Below are positions 8,386 to 17,172 of a stretch of 64,000 bases of DNA, piece after piece. The DNA is taken from assembly GCA_003281335.1 (NCBI GenBank), contig QCCG01000003.1, forward strand, positions 1 to 64,000, written 5' to 3'. This DNA is from Prochlorococcus sp. AG-347-K19 (lineage in GTDB: Bacteria > Cyanobacteriota > Cyanobacteriia > PCC-6307 > Cyanobiaceae). The notes below the pieces were generated by a model, which made no database searches, had not been told where the DNA came from, and worked only from the letters and a program-made list of their open reading frames with translations. The position numbers and the translations under genes were made by a program. The stretch's first letter is position 1. The number at the start of each line of letters is the position of its first letter.

Positions 8386-8826
8386 GTGAAACTTAAATAT
8401 CTAATGAAATTAAAAAAATTTATTCCATTATGTTTCCTTTCTATTGGGACTTTAGCTTTACCATACCCATCTCTCGCTGAAGAAAAGATTGAAGTTATAC
8501 CTATTATTCAAAGTTCAAAAGGACTTAGTGGTAAAAATTTTAATTATCTCGAGGGCAAGCCTGAATTAAGACTCTTAAAAGTAAAAATTCCAGTTGGCTT
8601 GAAAACTCCAATTCATACTCATCCTTCCCCAATGTTGATTCATGTCTCTAGAGGAAGATTAAAACATGTGAGAGGTGAAGAAATTAATTTCTTTAAAGCG
8701 GGTGATGCATTTATAGAGAGTAATAATGGGGGACCCCACTATGTGAAAAATGTCGGGAAGAAGCCGGCCATACTTCATGTGGGAGTTGTATCGGTAGTTG
8801 GAACGCCTACGGCCATAAATGAATAA
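8386..8826 (+). CDS. Secreted cupin-domain protein
   Basis: A single-domain cupin exported by a signal peptide (...CFLSIGTLALPYPSLAEE). The frame opens with GTG at 8386 (146 residues); the ATG at 8404 is likely the real start and begins a cleaner signal sequence. The metal site is shown by PIHTHPSPMLIHVSRG, with PHYV in the second motif and GDAF between. It probably binds a divalent metal in the periplasm. Whether it is an enzyme or a binding protein is unknown. Confidence 0.8.
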   Translation: MKLKYLMKLKKFIPLCFLSIGTLALPYPSLAEEKIEVIPIIQSSKGLSGKNFNYLEGKPELRLLKVKIPVGLKTPIHTHPSPMLIHVSRGRLKHVRGEEINFFKAGDAFIESNNGGPHYVKNVGKKPAILHVGVVSVVGTPTAINE

Positions 8827-8870
8827 AATTTTCTATAAGTTATTCAATCTGCATTTTTAGGATTCACCTT

Positions 8871-10577
8871 TTACGAAGAACAACTGTAATGAGATACTCC
8901 TCCATAGTTAAAATACTGGCTTGGCTTTAGTCGATTATATTTTTGATCTATTTCTGGGGATTGTTCTACATATGGATTGCTAAAGACATCCTGTAACTCT
9001 TTTATTTTTTTGTAATTTCCCTTTTCAGCTTCTTCATATGCGGGAACGACCATCCATTCGCGCCAAGTATAGACTGGATTAAGTGATTTCATTAATGCCG
9101 ATTTTGCTTTGATATTTCCCTCTTTCTTTAAGACTGATTGCCAGTTTTCAAGCCATACTTCCCACCTATTATTGAGCTCGTCTCTAATTGGTAAATAGAA
9201 ACAGTTTTTTAAAGAATCTAAGTTATCAGGTATATCAGAGAGTTTACGGAACAACATTGTATAGTCTGCTTTTGAAATGACCATGAGATTAAAAAATTCA
9301 TTTATTAGAGTTTCGTTGTAATGTTCTAAACCAAGCTTGTTTGCCCACATATTCATCAATTTCTTATTCATTAATTCAGAAAAGTCTTTTTCGATTTGAT
9401 CTAACTTTTCTTGATCTTGTTTGCTTTGTGAAAGTAACGGACTAAGAGATGAACAGAATGTTTTAAAGTTGATTGCCGCTGCAGAAGGCTGGTTAAAAAA
9501 TGAGAAATGTTCACCTCCACCTGTCCATGGTTGAAATCTTGGATCAAATAATTCACAGAATCCAAAGGGGCCATAATCCAAGGTATAACCTCCAGCAGCA
9601 CAATTATCACTATTGAAATTACCCTGGCAATAACCAACTCTCATCCAGTTGGCTATAAGTGATATAAGTCTTGATCTGTATAAATAAGCCAGTTTTATTA
9701 CTTTACTTTCAATTGAAATCTCGTATTCAATTTCATCTTTATAATTTCTTTCAATTAGATGTTGAACTATCATCTCTAGTTCATTTAGGGCCTCATCATG
9801 CGCATTATTACGAACTCTTCTTGCAAAAAGTTCAATCTGGCCTACACGTAAAAAAGATGGAGCGACTCTCGTAGTAATTGCCGCTTGATTATCAATCATG
9901 ATATCAGGTTCAAAATGTCTGGACCCTTTGGAATACCATGGTCTTCTAACTATTTCTGAACGTGAGACATAAAGTGTTAAAGATCTTGAGGTAGGGATTC
10001 CCAAGTCATGCATTAATTCCTGTGCGAGAAATTCCCTTACGCTAGATCTTAAGACAGCTCTACCATCTGCTCCACGACAATAGGGAGTTTGACCTCCTCC
10101 TTTAAGTTGCATTTCCATTCTTTTCCCATTGAATAAACCTTCAAAAACAGAAATTGCCCTACCATCGCCATAACCATTGCCAGTTCCAAAGGGACATTGT
10201 TGGGTATATTCAGTCCCGTAAATTGATAATGCATAACCTGTTGCCCAACCAACAGGACTCATTGGATAATTAGCAACAGAAATATCACCTGAGAAAAAAC
10301 GACAAAAATTCTGGTCTTTAGTAAGATCTGAGCTTAGCCTTAGTTCTTTAAAAAGTTTGTTGCTATGGGAAATATATTCTGGATCTGGAATAGCAGTTGG
10401 AATTACTGGTACGTAATGACCTGAATATACTGAACGCGGCTTATGATCATTTCCATCTTTTGTTGATTGAGGATCTGCTTTAAGAGAATTCATAAAAGAA
10501 TAGTCAGATAATTGAGAAAATTCAGAAAAATTTTCTGTAAGCTTTCCTTTTAATGAATCAGATTTGGTTGACATCAA
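8871..10577 (-). CDS. selO: SelO/YdiU-family protein adenylyltransferase
   Basis: A 568-residue pseudokinase-fold enzyme that transfers AMP to Ser, Thr or Tyr of target proteins, often linked to redox stress. Visible motifs are QLKGGGQTPYCRGADGRAV (157-175, with the ATP-binding Lys159), NSDN (322-325) and YTLDYGPFGF (331-340), whose aspartates bind the metal. The family's usual His before Gly in the HGxxNTDN motif is replaced by Gln (CQGNFNSDN). Length is usual for the family. About 400 non-coding bases separate it from the transporter gene, so it is probably monocistronic. Confidence 0.92.
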   Translation of the reverse strand: MMSTKSDSLKGKLTENFSEFSQLSDYSFMNSLKADPQSTKDGNDHKPRSVYSGHYVPVIPTAIPDPEYISHSNKLFKELRLSSDLTKDQNFCRFFSGDISVANYPMSPVGWATGYALSIYGTEYTQQCPFGTGNGYGDGRAISVFEGLFNGKRMEMQLKGGGQTPYCRGADGRAVLRSSVREFLAQELMHDLGIPTSRSLTLYVSRSEIVRRPWYSKGSRHFEPDIMIDNQAAITTRVAPSFLRVGQIELFARRVRNNAHDEALNELEMIVQHLIERNYKDEIEYEISIESKVIKLAYLYRSRLISLIANWMRVGYCQGNFNSDNCAAGGYTLDYGPFGFCELFDPRFQPWTGGGEHFSFFNQPSAAAINFKTFCSSLSPLLSQSKQDQEKLDQIEKDFSELMNKKLMNMWANKLGLEHYNETLINEFFNLMVISKADYTMLFRKLSDIPDNLDSLKNCFYLPIRDELNNRWEVWLENWQSVLKKEGNIKAKSALMKSLNPVYTWREWMVVPAYEEAEKGNYKKIKELQDVFSNPYVEQSPEIDQKYNRLKPSQYFNYGGVSHYSCSS

Positions 10578-10979
10578 ATTTGCTATCTATTCTTGTGGGC
10601 GTTCTAATCTCTTTAAATTATAAATCTAAATTTATTTTATAAAGTTTCTACTAGGGATGGTTTTTCCCGATACGTTAGAGATTAAATTGAAGTTAAATTT
10701 TAATACTTCATTAAAAAAAGGTTCCGCAGTAAAACATTTTCTTGAGAAAGGTATTTAGCCTTTAGTAATAAAACAAAGCACTTAGCCTTCAAATTAATTT
10801 TTTATTTAATAACCATTGCAAATACTTAATTATTGACTAGTATTTTTTGAGTTTGATCAAAAATAATGCGAAAAAGTTAAAATGTTTTATCTTTTTTGAC
10901 TTGTACCACTCCCTCTATTTCCGCACTATATCGCAGTAAATTTATTTAATCTTATACATTATTATTTTTAAATTTATTT
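10578..10979. other. 402-base intergenic stretch
   Basis: Very A+T-rich DNA between selO and the transporter gene. I see no convincing frame, tRNA or strong hairpin; only short A/T tracts are present. Confidence 0.6.
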
Positions 10980-12323
10980 TTAACTTACCCAGCCTTTGAG
11001 TAAATCAAACACACTAATAAATAGTCCTAAACCAATAATTGGGGGAGCAACCCATCTTGTCATGAATTTCAAATAACGTGTCGTTTTGATTCCAACTTTT
11101 GAATCACTAAGTTCTTCATTAAACTTTTTAGGTACTACCCATCCCATAAAGAAAGTAACTAAGAATCCACCAAAGATAAGTAATACCCCACCAAAAATCG
11201 AATCAATAGTTCCGAGAATGTTTAAGTTTAATGCAGAAGGAATGCCTGCTAAGAATAGAAAAAGAGTTATCAGCCAAACAGATTTTTCTCTTTTAAAACC
11301 AAATTTATCCATTAAAGAGGAAACTGGAACTTCTAATAATGAAACAGAGGAAGTTATTGCTGCAATGTAAGCTAGTGCAAAAAATGCAACAGCTACAATT
11401 CTTCCAACCGCTCCATATGAACCAAGGCCCGTAGGGATCGATATAAATAATGCACCAACTGTTGATTCAGAAATAGCATCACTTAAACCAAAAGTTAAAA
11501 CAATCGGAAAAGTAATAAGTCCTGCCATAAGGCCCACCAAAGTATCCAATGATGCAACTCCAACACTTAGTTTTGGAAGATTACTCTTTTTATTTAGATA
11601 GGAAGCGTAAGTCACCATAACTCCAATTCCTAAGCTTAAAGAAAAGAATGCTTGAGTAAAAGCATTTCTTATGGTTTGAGGGTTCCTTAATTCATCAAAG
11701 TCAAATTTAAACAAAAATGTTTTATATCCTTCCCATGAGCCTGAAAGTGAAGTTGCCCATATTGCAAGAGATAGAAGAATTATAAAAAGTATAGGCATAA
11801 AAAATCGTGTCACCTTTTCGATTCCTTTTTTTATACCTGATGAAACTATTATGGCTGTAAGAACAAGACTTAATAGGTGCCCCAATAAAACACTGCTACC
11901 ACTACTAATTGAGCCAAAGAAAGTTTCTGCTTCACTTAAGTTTTTTGGTAATCCAAAAAATAATGAATGAAACAAGGTATCTGCGGTCCACCCCATTATG
12001 ACTGAATAATATGACGCTATTCCCAAGGGCGCTATAAAGAAAAGAATTCCTAATGGATACCAATTTTTTCCTGCTAACTTTACTGGTGCAAGCAATGTGC
12101 TGGCAGTAGCGTTTCTTCCTAAAGCCATTTCAGCAACAAATACGGGAAGGCACACTATTAAAACGATTAGTATATATAAAAGCACAAAAGCAGCACCTCC
12201 ACCTTGAGAGGCTCTGTAGGCGAACCCCCAAAGGTTGCCTAGACCTACCGCGCTACCAGCAGCTGCAAGAATGAATCCCAACTTACTAGTCCATTGTTCT
12301 CTTGGAGAAATTTTTGAGTCCAA
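10980..12323 (-). CDS. Sodium-dependent transporter of the NSS (SNF) family
   Basis: A 447-residue inner-membrane symporter with about 11-12 helices. The N-terminal signature WTSKLGFILAAAGSAVGLGN (unwound TM1 with the substrate/sodium site) and NLWGFAYRASQGGGAAF are characteristic. Bacterial relatives such as LeuT, TnaT and MhsT import amino acids with sodium; here the substrate is not predictable. It stands alone and diverges from the small genes starting at 12463. Confidence 0.92.
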   Translation of the reverse strand: MDSKISPREQWTSKLGFILAAAGSAVGLGNLWGFAYRASQGGGAAFVLLYILIVLIVCLPVFVAEMALGRNATASTLLAPVKLAGKNWYPLGILFFIAPLGIASYYSVIMGWTADTLFHSLFFGLPKNLSEAETFFGSISSGSSVLLGHLLSLVLTAIIVSSGIKKGIEKVTRFFMPILFIILLSLAIWATSLSGSWEGYKTFLFKFDFDELRNPQTIRNAFTQAFFSLSLGIGVMVTYASYLNKKSNLPKLSVGVASLDTLVGLMAGLITFPIVLTFGLSDAISESTVGALFISIPTGLGSYGAVGRIVAVAFFALAYIAAITSSVSLLEVPVSSLMDKFGFKREKSVWLITLFLFLAGIPSALNLNILGTIDSIFGGVLLIFGGFLVTFFMGWVVPKKFNEELSDSKVGIKTTRYLKFMTRWVAPPIIGLGLFISVFDLLKGWVS

Positions 12324-12462
12324 AATTAAAATCTGTTTTTTATAGTTGATTTATAACTCATAAATAAAAAATAGTTAATACATTGCTTAATAAAAACTAA
12401 TCTTTATTCAATTATTTTTTTTTGCAAAAAGATTTAAAATCAAAAAACATCTTATTACTACT

Positions 12463-12744
12463 ATGACTATTGAAACGACTATTCTAGATTTTCAACTAAG
12501 TAATACGTTTGAACAATATAAATCTCATATGAATGCTGAGGAACAGCAGTCGATGTTTAAAGAAATGGGAGTTAAAACATTTTATATTGGCAAATCATTA
12601 GATGATCCTCAAAGGGCAACTGTAATTTTTCAAGGACCAGAAAATGTTCTAAATGATATTTTTATGAATCCTGAAACAAAACCTATTGTTGAAGCTTCAG
12701 GGCATATTTATGCGGGTACAAAAATAACTCGATGGATTTCTTGA
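12463..12744 (+). CDS. DUF3764-type small protein
   Basis: A 93-residue soluble protein, probably a dimeric alpha+beta barrel, with FEQYKSHMNAEEQQSMFKEMG and a C-terminal YAGTKITRW. The pattern fits the cyanobacterial DUF3764 family, whose members are often stress-responsive; function unknown. The next gene starts 16 bases downstream. Confidence 0.6.
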   Translation: MTIETTILDFQLSNTFEQYKSHMNAEEQQSMFKEMGVKTFYIGKSLDDPQRATVIFQGPENVLNDIFMNPETKPIVEASGHIYAGTKITRWIS

Positions 12745-12759
12745 AAAAATAAATCTTTT

Positions 12760-13059
12760 ATGAATTATCAACTTTTAATTGAATCATATTCTTTTGGGGC
12801 ATCGCTTTCTGAGCAAGAAATAGAACTTTTAAGTCTGGAACTTGAAACCCAAATCATGAACATTAATATATCAACAGAATTTGGCTGTTTTAAATCGGCA
12901 CCCAGCCATATTTGTGAAGGTCTAAATTTAAAAAAAGATACTTATTGGATTATGTGCCTTGCTCAAATATTAGATTTACATAAGCCCCCCCGATTTGGGA
13001 AAACGAAAAGTGTGGAGGTTTTCGATTTACTTCTTGAAAAAGGACTTGTAATTGGTTAA
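12760..13059 (+). CDS. Hypothetical protein, paralogue of 6711-7001
   Basis: A 99-residue protein. The run SAPSHICEGLNLKKDTYWIM and the following CLAQILDL...P-FGK...VFDLL mirror the protein at 6711-7001 motif by motif. Sequence identity outside these positions is low, so the duplication is old. Probably co-transcribed with the DUF3764-type gene. Confidence 0.65.
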   Translation: MNYQLLIESYSFGASLSEQEIELLSLELETQIMNINISTEFGCFKSAPSHICEGLNLKKDTYWIMCLAQILDLHKPPRFGKTKSVEVFDLLLEKGLVIG

Positions 13060-13130
13060 TTATTTGAGTATTAAAAAATAAGTTGTTTTTTCTTTATTCT
13101 GATAGCATTAAACTAACGTAAGATAAATAA

Positions 13131-13487
13131 ATGAAAGATTCTAATAAATTTATATTAGGAAATATTATTAGCCTAACTAGATCAAGTGAAAAGAAATTTA
13201 AATTGGGAAATTTTAAAGGGGCAATAGATGACAAAATGAAGGCTAATGCAATATTGAAATCCAAATCTTGTGATGAAAAAATTATTGAAAAATATAGAGA
13301 AGAATTATCTAGATTGTATTCCTCAAAATTTGATCTTATATTCGATCATAAGCTGAAAATTGATGAAATAAAGAGAAATGAAATAGTAAAAATGCTGGAA
13401 CAAAAAAGTAAGGAAAAATTAAAAACTCTCGATTATAAAGGAGCAATAAAAGCATTTAGGAGGGCAGAAAAATATTTTTTAAATTAA
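13131..13487 (+). CDS. Hypothetical protein with two TPR-like units
   Basis: A 118-residue basic protein with two similar blocks: KKFKLGNFKGAIDDKMKA near residues 21-38 and EKLKTLDYKGAIKAFRRAE near 95-113. Each looks like the second half of a TPR repeat, as in the cyanobacterial TPR-like families. It is probably a helical scaffold; no partner can be named. Confidence 0.6.
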   Translation: MKDSNKFILGNIISLTRSSEKKFKLGNFKGAIDDKMKANAILKSKSCDEKIIEKYREELSRLYSSKFDLIFDHKLKIDEIKRNEIVKMLEQKSKEKLKTLDYKGAIKAFRRAEKYFLN

Positions 13488-13616
13488 AGTCAACCTAATT
13501 CTAAGAAATTTTATAAGACAAACTAAATTTATAAGTTTGAGAATAAAAAAGAATGAAAGGGTTGATTTTTTTTCAGAATTCGTTTCTTTAAAGATATATC
13601 ATTTTTGGTACTACTC

Positions 13617-13730
13617 ATGGTTATGCCCCAATCTACCTTGGAAAGCTTATTATTTTTTTTGATACTTTCTCTTCTTGCAACGTACATTGTTAATTTAAAG
13701 TATTCCTCTAAATTAAAAATACAGAAGTAG
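13617..13730 (+). CDS. 37-residue single-helix membrane protein
   Basis: ATG at 13617 (alternative ATG at 13623). One hydrophobic helix (LLFFLILSLLATYIV) is followed by a basic tail (NLKYSSKLKIQK), consistent with a cytoplasmic C-terminus. Unknown function. Confidence 0.5.
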   Translation: MVMPQSTLESLLFFLILSLLATYIVNLKYSSKLKIQK

Positions 13731-13759
13731 TTTTTATTTATCTTTTTTCTTAATTAGAT

Positions 13760-13957
13760 TTATTTACTTGGATCACTCCAAGTCTCTTTGTATAACCAAC
13801 TCAAAAAAGTAAGAGTGAGTATATTACCAAATGCATAAGTTATTCCTAATAATGGGTCATAAATATTGGCAATAATCGTCGACATAATAAAGATTATTAA
13901 CCCTGAAACAACCAAATCCTGAATAGGCAAATGGTTAAAATTCACCGAATTTATCAT
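13760..13957 (-). CDS. Small membrane protein, two predicted helices
   Basis: A 65-residue frame with helices around LVVSGLIIFIMSTIIA and GITYAFGNILTLTFLSWL. It ends convergently with the preceding small gene. No family recognised; the hydrophobic pattern and the Trp-rich C-terminus favour a real gene. Confidence 0.5.
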   Translation of the reverse strand: MINSVNFNHLPIQDLVVSGLIIFIMSTIIANIYDPLLGITYAFGNILTLTFLSWLYKETWSDPSK

Positions 13958-14039
13958 TTGATAATTGTTTTTAATAGATTAAATTAATTATAAAACCAAC
14001 AAGTACCTTTTTAATTTATAAGGTAATATCATCTAGGAT

Positions 14040-14264
14040 ATGAATAATTTTAGGATTGCTAAAATAATTGTAGTTATTTCATCATTATCGTATTTGAGTG
14101 TTTCTTTTTTAAGAAATTATAATTCTCCTGAAAATATAGAAAAAAGATGTATTCTTAAATTTGAAAAAGATTTTAAAAATAATTTGGAAACATCTAATGA
14201 AGAATGGAATCAAATTTTAGATTTGGCTGATAATAATTATTTAAAATGTATGGGAATACTTTAG
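14040..14264 (+). CDS. Hypothetical protein with N-terminal membrane anchor
   Basis: A 74-residue protein: an N-terminal helix (IAKIIVVISSLSYLSVSF), which may be a signal peptide, precedes an acidic helical part with two cysteines. It ends eight bases before the interrupted DUF2839 gene, suggesting co-transcription. Confidence 0.55.
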   Translation: MNNFRIAKIIVVISSLSYLSVSFLRNYNSPENIEKRCILKFEKDFKNNLETSNEEWNQILDLADNNYLKCMGIL

Positions 14265-14272
14265 TATTAATT

Positions 14273-14488
14273 ATGGGAGAGGCAAAGAGAAGAAAAAATT
14301 TAGGTATTCCGCCTAGAGAAAAAACTGAAGATATAAAGTTACCTCAACTTGATAAAAAAGCCATACAACAAAAAGTAAGGTCTACTTTGTATAAATATCA
14401 AATTATCCCTTTTCTTTTTTATTGAGCTGCAATATTGATCCTAATCGGAGGTTTATTTTATGTTTTCAAATCCATCAATCTAGCTTAA
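14273..14488 (+). pseudogene. DUF2839-family gene interrupted by an in-frame TGA
   Basis: Begins MGEAKRRKNLGIPPREK, the signature start of DUF2839 proteins; an intact paralogue is at 16686-16883. At codon 51 a TGA (14423-14425) stops the frame. The same frame continues for 21 codons with a typical membrane helix (AAILILIGGLFYVFKSINLA) to TAA at 14486-14488. One base change, TGG to TGA, would explain it. Without readthrough, the product is a 50-residue protein lacking most of its membrane helix. A sequencing error cannot be excluded. Confidence 0.75.
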
Positions 14489-14669
14489 TTAAAAGGATTA
14501 CTAATTTTGATATTTATGGTTTTTTGGTACTATAAATTAAAAAAAATCTAAGGATAATAAATAAGCAATTTTTATTGTGCGAAAATAATCAAAGAAATAA
14601 TATATGAGAATTATTTACAATTGACACCATTATATGGTGTTGTAATTTTAGATTAAATTAAAAATATTT

Positions 14670-14804
14670 ATGAAAAAAATTAATAAAAAATATGATGAGA
14701 TAATGCGTCAAGCTGATAATGCAGTTGGAAGAAAAGAAGTAGTTAGTTTATTAAAAAAAGCTGCAATAATTATGTCTAAATCTGAGGAAAACTTAGCTGC
14801 TTAG
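14670..14804 (+). CDS. 44-residue helical protein, paralogue of 7115-7252
   Basis: ATG at 14670 and TAG at 14804. The core KKYDEIMRQADNAVGRKEVV aligns with the peptide at 7115-7252. It is basic and soluble, with no known function. A weak AT-rich leader precedes it and the downstream small membrane gene runs toward it. Confidence 0.65.
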   Translation: MKKINKKYDEIMRQADNAVGRKEVVSLLKKAAIIMSKSEENLAA

Positions 14805-14813
14805 ATTAAAAAA

Positions 14814-14945
14814 CTATTTTATTAGGATAAATAAAATACCATAAAGAATGATTGATGAGGATGCAGCCATAATGATAAATGGTAGTATCATGCCTGAATT
14901 TAACCATCTTAAAAGTCTAATTTTTTTGTTAATTACTCTTGGCAT
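14814..14945 (-). CDS. 43-residue membrane protein
   Basis: ATG at 14945. A basic start (MPRVINKKIRLLRWLN) is followed by one long hydrophobic segment (MILPFIIMAASSSIILYGIL). The positive-inside rule places the N-terminus in the cytoplasm. Function unknown; convergent with the gene ending at 14804. Confidence 0.55.
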   Translation of the reverse strand: MPRVINKKIRLLRWLNSGMILPFIIMAASSSIILYGILFILIK

Positions 14946-15171
14946 CTTTTCTGAATCCCTTGATTGCAACCTAACAAGTAAATAAATGGTGTAAATGTTT
15001 AATTAATCTTTTTAAATAATATTCTTTAGCTATTTTGTAATTAAATTTTCTAAAGAAAATTATTTTAATTGCATCCGGATTTTTTTCTCTTAAGAGAAAT
15101 TTTTAGGTAATTAATACCTTGTATTCTTCAAATTTCTTATGCAAGATTTAGAAACATTAGATTTCTAAATA

Positions 15172-15447
15172 ATGATTAAAAATTTTAAAGAGGTCCCTGA
15201 AGAATTTAAAGATTATGATTCAGAACTCTTACTTAAAATTATAAATAAGACATCACTGGAGAATGAAAAAGGTGATGATAAAGAACTATTTGTAGATGAA
15301 AATTGGAAAATTAATTCAAAAAATATTAGTAATATAATTCCTTCAGATAATTCAAATTTGAAAAGAATATTATCAGATATTTTCCCAAATAAAAAAATAA
15401 TGATTCAGGATAATAATGATGGGTCGCAAACTATTCTCTTATCTTAA
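15172..15447 (+). CDS. Acidic hypothetical protein
   Basis: A 91-residue soluble protein rich in Asp, Glu, Asn and Lys, with a hydrophobic C-terminus (KKIMIQDNNDGSQTILLS). No domain recognised. It ends about 100 bases before the riboswitch. Confidence 0.55.
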   Translation: MIKNFKEVPEEFKDYDSELLLKIINKTSLENEKGDDKELFVDENWKINSKNISNIIPSDNSNLKRILSDIFPNKKIMIQDNNDGSQTILLS

Positions 15448-15551
15448 TTTACGGATTATTAAAAGCTTATTTTTTCAATGTTTAATTTTTTTGAGAAAAA
15501 TTAGTAAAAATTACTCTCGCGGAATTTTTTTTCAGATGTTATCGTTCACTA

Positions 15552-15603
15552 ACGTTCATCCAAGTTTATATATCTGGACGCATGAAATGGGAGTAGGGAA
15601 CGG
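15552..15603 (+). ncRNA. Glutamine-II (Downstream-peptide type) riboswitch
   Basis: The sequence has the expected three-stem layout. CGTTC (15553-15557) pairs with GAACG (15598-15602) as P1. TCC (15559-15561) pairs with GGA (15576-15578) as P2. CAT-GAA-ATG forms P3. The conserved strand GGAGTAGG closes the junction. This is the arrangement of the glnA/Downstream-peptide RNAs, which bind L-glutamine in marine cyanobacteria. It is followed 26 bases later by a small-peptide gene, the defining context of the Downstream-peptide class. It probably controls translation or transcription of that peptide by nitrogen status. Confidence 0.8.
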
Positions 15604-15627
15604 GATTCTCATTAACTGCAAAAGACC

Positions 15628-15798
15628 ATGAATAACCTCTTACATATAAGAGAAAAAATTAAAAGAGCCAATAGGCTATATGAAGCCCAAATTTTGGCTA
15701 CTATAAGTGGAGAAGTTACTCCATACAGAAGATCCGTCTTTGAAGAAAGAATCAGTAAAACACAAAAAGAAATGAAATTGAAAGACTTAAAAAATTAA
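15628..15798 (+). CDS. Riboswitch-controlled downstream peptide
   Basis: A 56-residue basic helical peptide beginning MNNLLHIREKIKRANRLYEA, with GEVTPYRRSVFEERI in the middle. It is the only gene between the glutamine riboswitch and a strong terminator, so it forms a dedicated glutamine-sensing unit. In other cyanobacteria such peptides act in nitrogen control (for example as inhibitors or PII partners); the target of this one is unknown. Confidence 0.75.
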   Translation: MNNLLHIREKIKRANRLYEAQILATISGEVTPYRRSVFEERISKTQKEMKLKDLKN

Positions 15799-15823
15799 AT
15801 TCTTTTTTGAAACTGATCAATTA

Positions 15824-15848
15824 GGAGAGGGTTTTATCCCTCTCTTTT
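15824..15848 (+). terminator. Rho-independent terminator of the riboswitch unit
   Basis: GAGAGGG pairs with CCCTCTC over a six-base loop, followed by an uninterrupted T-run. It ends the transcript that carries the riboswitch and the peptide. Confidence 0.9.
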
Positions 15849-15988
15849 TTTATTTTTATTAAATAACGCAATTATTAATTTATTTTTCGATTATCGATTA
15901 TTAAAAAGAACATAATTTTTATGTTCTTACTGTTGATTTAAATTTTATAAATGGCAAATTTAATTAAGTAATTAAGAGGTAAATAAAT

Positions 15989-16279
15989 ATGTTTACAAAG
16001 AAAAATAAACAAATTAAAACCTCAACCAATAAATCAAATTTAGATCAAGTTTTATGGTTTATAGAAAATTATTTGCCCCAAAAGAAAGATCGGGGTGTTA
16101 CAAAAAAATTGTATATGGATAATCTAGAAGCAGAGACTATTAAGATATTCTCTAAATTAGCCTCTACACGTTCTAAAACATTATTACCAACAAAAAAAAA
16201 TACGACAATCTCTTTTACTTTTGGTAATTGGGCCTTGCCTTACTTGAAATTGCTTAGGAAAATAGGATTAGCGAAGTAA
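15989..16279 (+). CDS. Hypothetical basic protein
   Basis: A 96-residue protein with a lysine-rich start and a more hydrophobic C-terminus (FTFGNWALPYLKLLRKIGLAK). It has a good ribosome-binding site (AAGAGGT) upstream. Family not recognised. Confidence 0.6.
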   Translation: MFTKKNKQIKTSTNKSNLDQVLWFIENYLPQKKDRGVTKKLYMDNLEAETIKIFSKLASTRSKTLLPTKKNTTISFTFGNWALPYLKLLRKIGLAK

Positions 16280-16432
16280 GAAAATTGTGATCGGCTAGAA
16301 CTAGATTTATCCCGCAAATAAAAATAAGTACAGATTTTAAAGTTTCAGAAAATTCTTTTTGAAATTTAGGAGGAATACTTACTTTACATAAAAAATACAA
16401 TTGCTAAGTTAAAAATAAGAGATCTATTGATT

Positions 16433-16579
16433 ATGTTTCTAAATTATCTGCCTAGTGAGATGGTTGAAGTTGTTGGTTTGACAATGATTTTTTCATTTCT
16501 AGTTGGAACTATATTAATTTTGTTATTTACATCAGATCAGGCAAATACAAAGAATTTATATTTAAAGAAGGCTAAATAA
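16433..16579 (+). CDS. 48-residue single-helix membrane protein
   Basis: ATG at 16433. An acidic start (LPSEMVEVVG) leads into one long helix (LTMIFSFLVGTILILLF) and a polar basic tail. Size and layout resemble small photosynthetic or NDH subunits, but no match is recognised. Confidence 0.55.
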   Translation: MFLNYLPSEMVEVVGLTMIFSFLVGTILILLFTSDQANTKNLYLKKAK

Positions 16580-16685
16580 ATTTTAAATAATTTGTTTATA
16601 TATAAAGGACCTCTGTTTTTAATAAAGTTAACTCGCAGGTGCAGAGCATAATTTTTAATATTGATACATAAACAAATTTAAGATT

Positions 16686-16883
16686 ATGGGCGAAGCTAAA
16701 AGAAGAGAAGAATTAGGATTGCCACCTAGACAAAAAAATGAATTAAATAAATCTGATAGATACTTTTCATGGCTTCCAATTACTAAATCAAGAATTAAGA
16801 AATACCCTTATATGGGAGTAGCAACAATGGCACTAGGAGCGATAATTTTCTTAGTAAGTGGGGGCGCAAATAATATTAATTAG
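16686..16883 (+). CDS. DUF2839-family membrane protein
   Basis: A 65-residue protein with the family start MGEAKRREELGLPPRQK, a charged linker, and one C-terminal helix (MGVATMALGAIIFLVSGG). DUF2839 proteins are confined to oxygenic phototrophs; function is unknown. It is the intact relative of the interrupted copy at 14273. Confidence 0.85.
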   Translation: MGEAKRREELGLPPRQKNELNKSDRYFSWLPITKSRIKKYPYMGVATMALGAIIFLVSGGANNIN

Positions 16884-16911
16884 TTAGATTGTAGCTTGGA
16901 CTAGAATATAG

Positions 16912-17172
16912 CTAAAATTTTTTTTGTAATAGTTTAACGCCAGATACTATAGAGATTATTGAAGCTATACCAAGAAATATCGAGTAAAAAGGTTGCAAAT
17001 TAATAATTCCAAAATTACCTGTATGCCATTTTATTAACCAAAAAGCATCTACTCCTAATGGTTGAAGAATACTATAAATAGTCCCAGATAAAATTGTAAT
17101 TAGTAAGGGGATTGCTGAAATTGCGGTTATCTTTCTGTGAATTTTTCTTTGATTTGTTTTTAATTTTTTCAT
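16912..17172 (-). CDS. PepSY-type small membrane protein
   Basis: An 86-residue protein with two to three hydrophobic helices and the start RKIHRKITAISAIPLLITIL, which resembles the first segment of PepSY-associated membrane proteins. The histidines at HRK and KWH could bind metal or haem. It directly follows the DUF3721 gene (stop and start adjacent), as the last gene of a metal/redox-type operon. Confidence 0.65.
   Translation of the reverse strand: MKKLKTNQRKIHRKITAISAIPLLITILSGTIYSILQPLGVDAFWLIKWHTGNFGIINLQPFYSIFLGIASIISIVSGVKLLQKKF

Noticed and set aside
9401..10252. Several frames of 67-78 residues on both strands
   Set aside because: All are overlapped by the well-supported selO gene and show no independent motifs.
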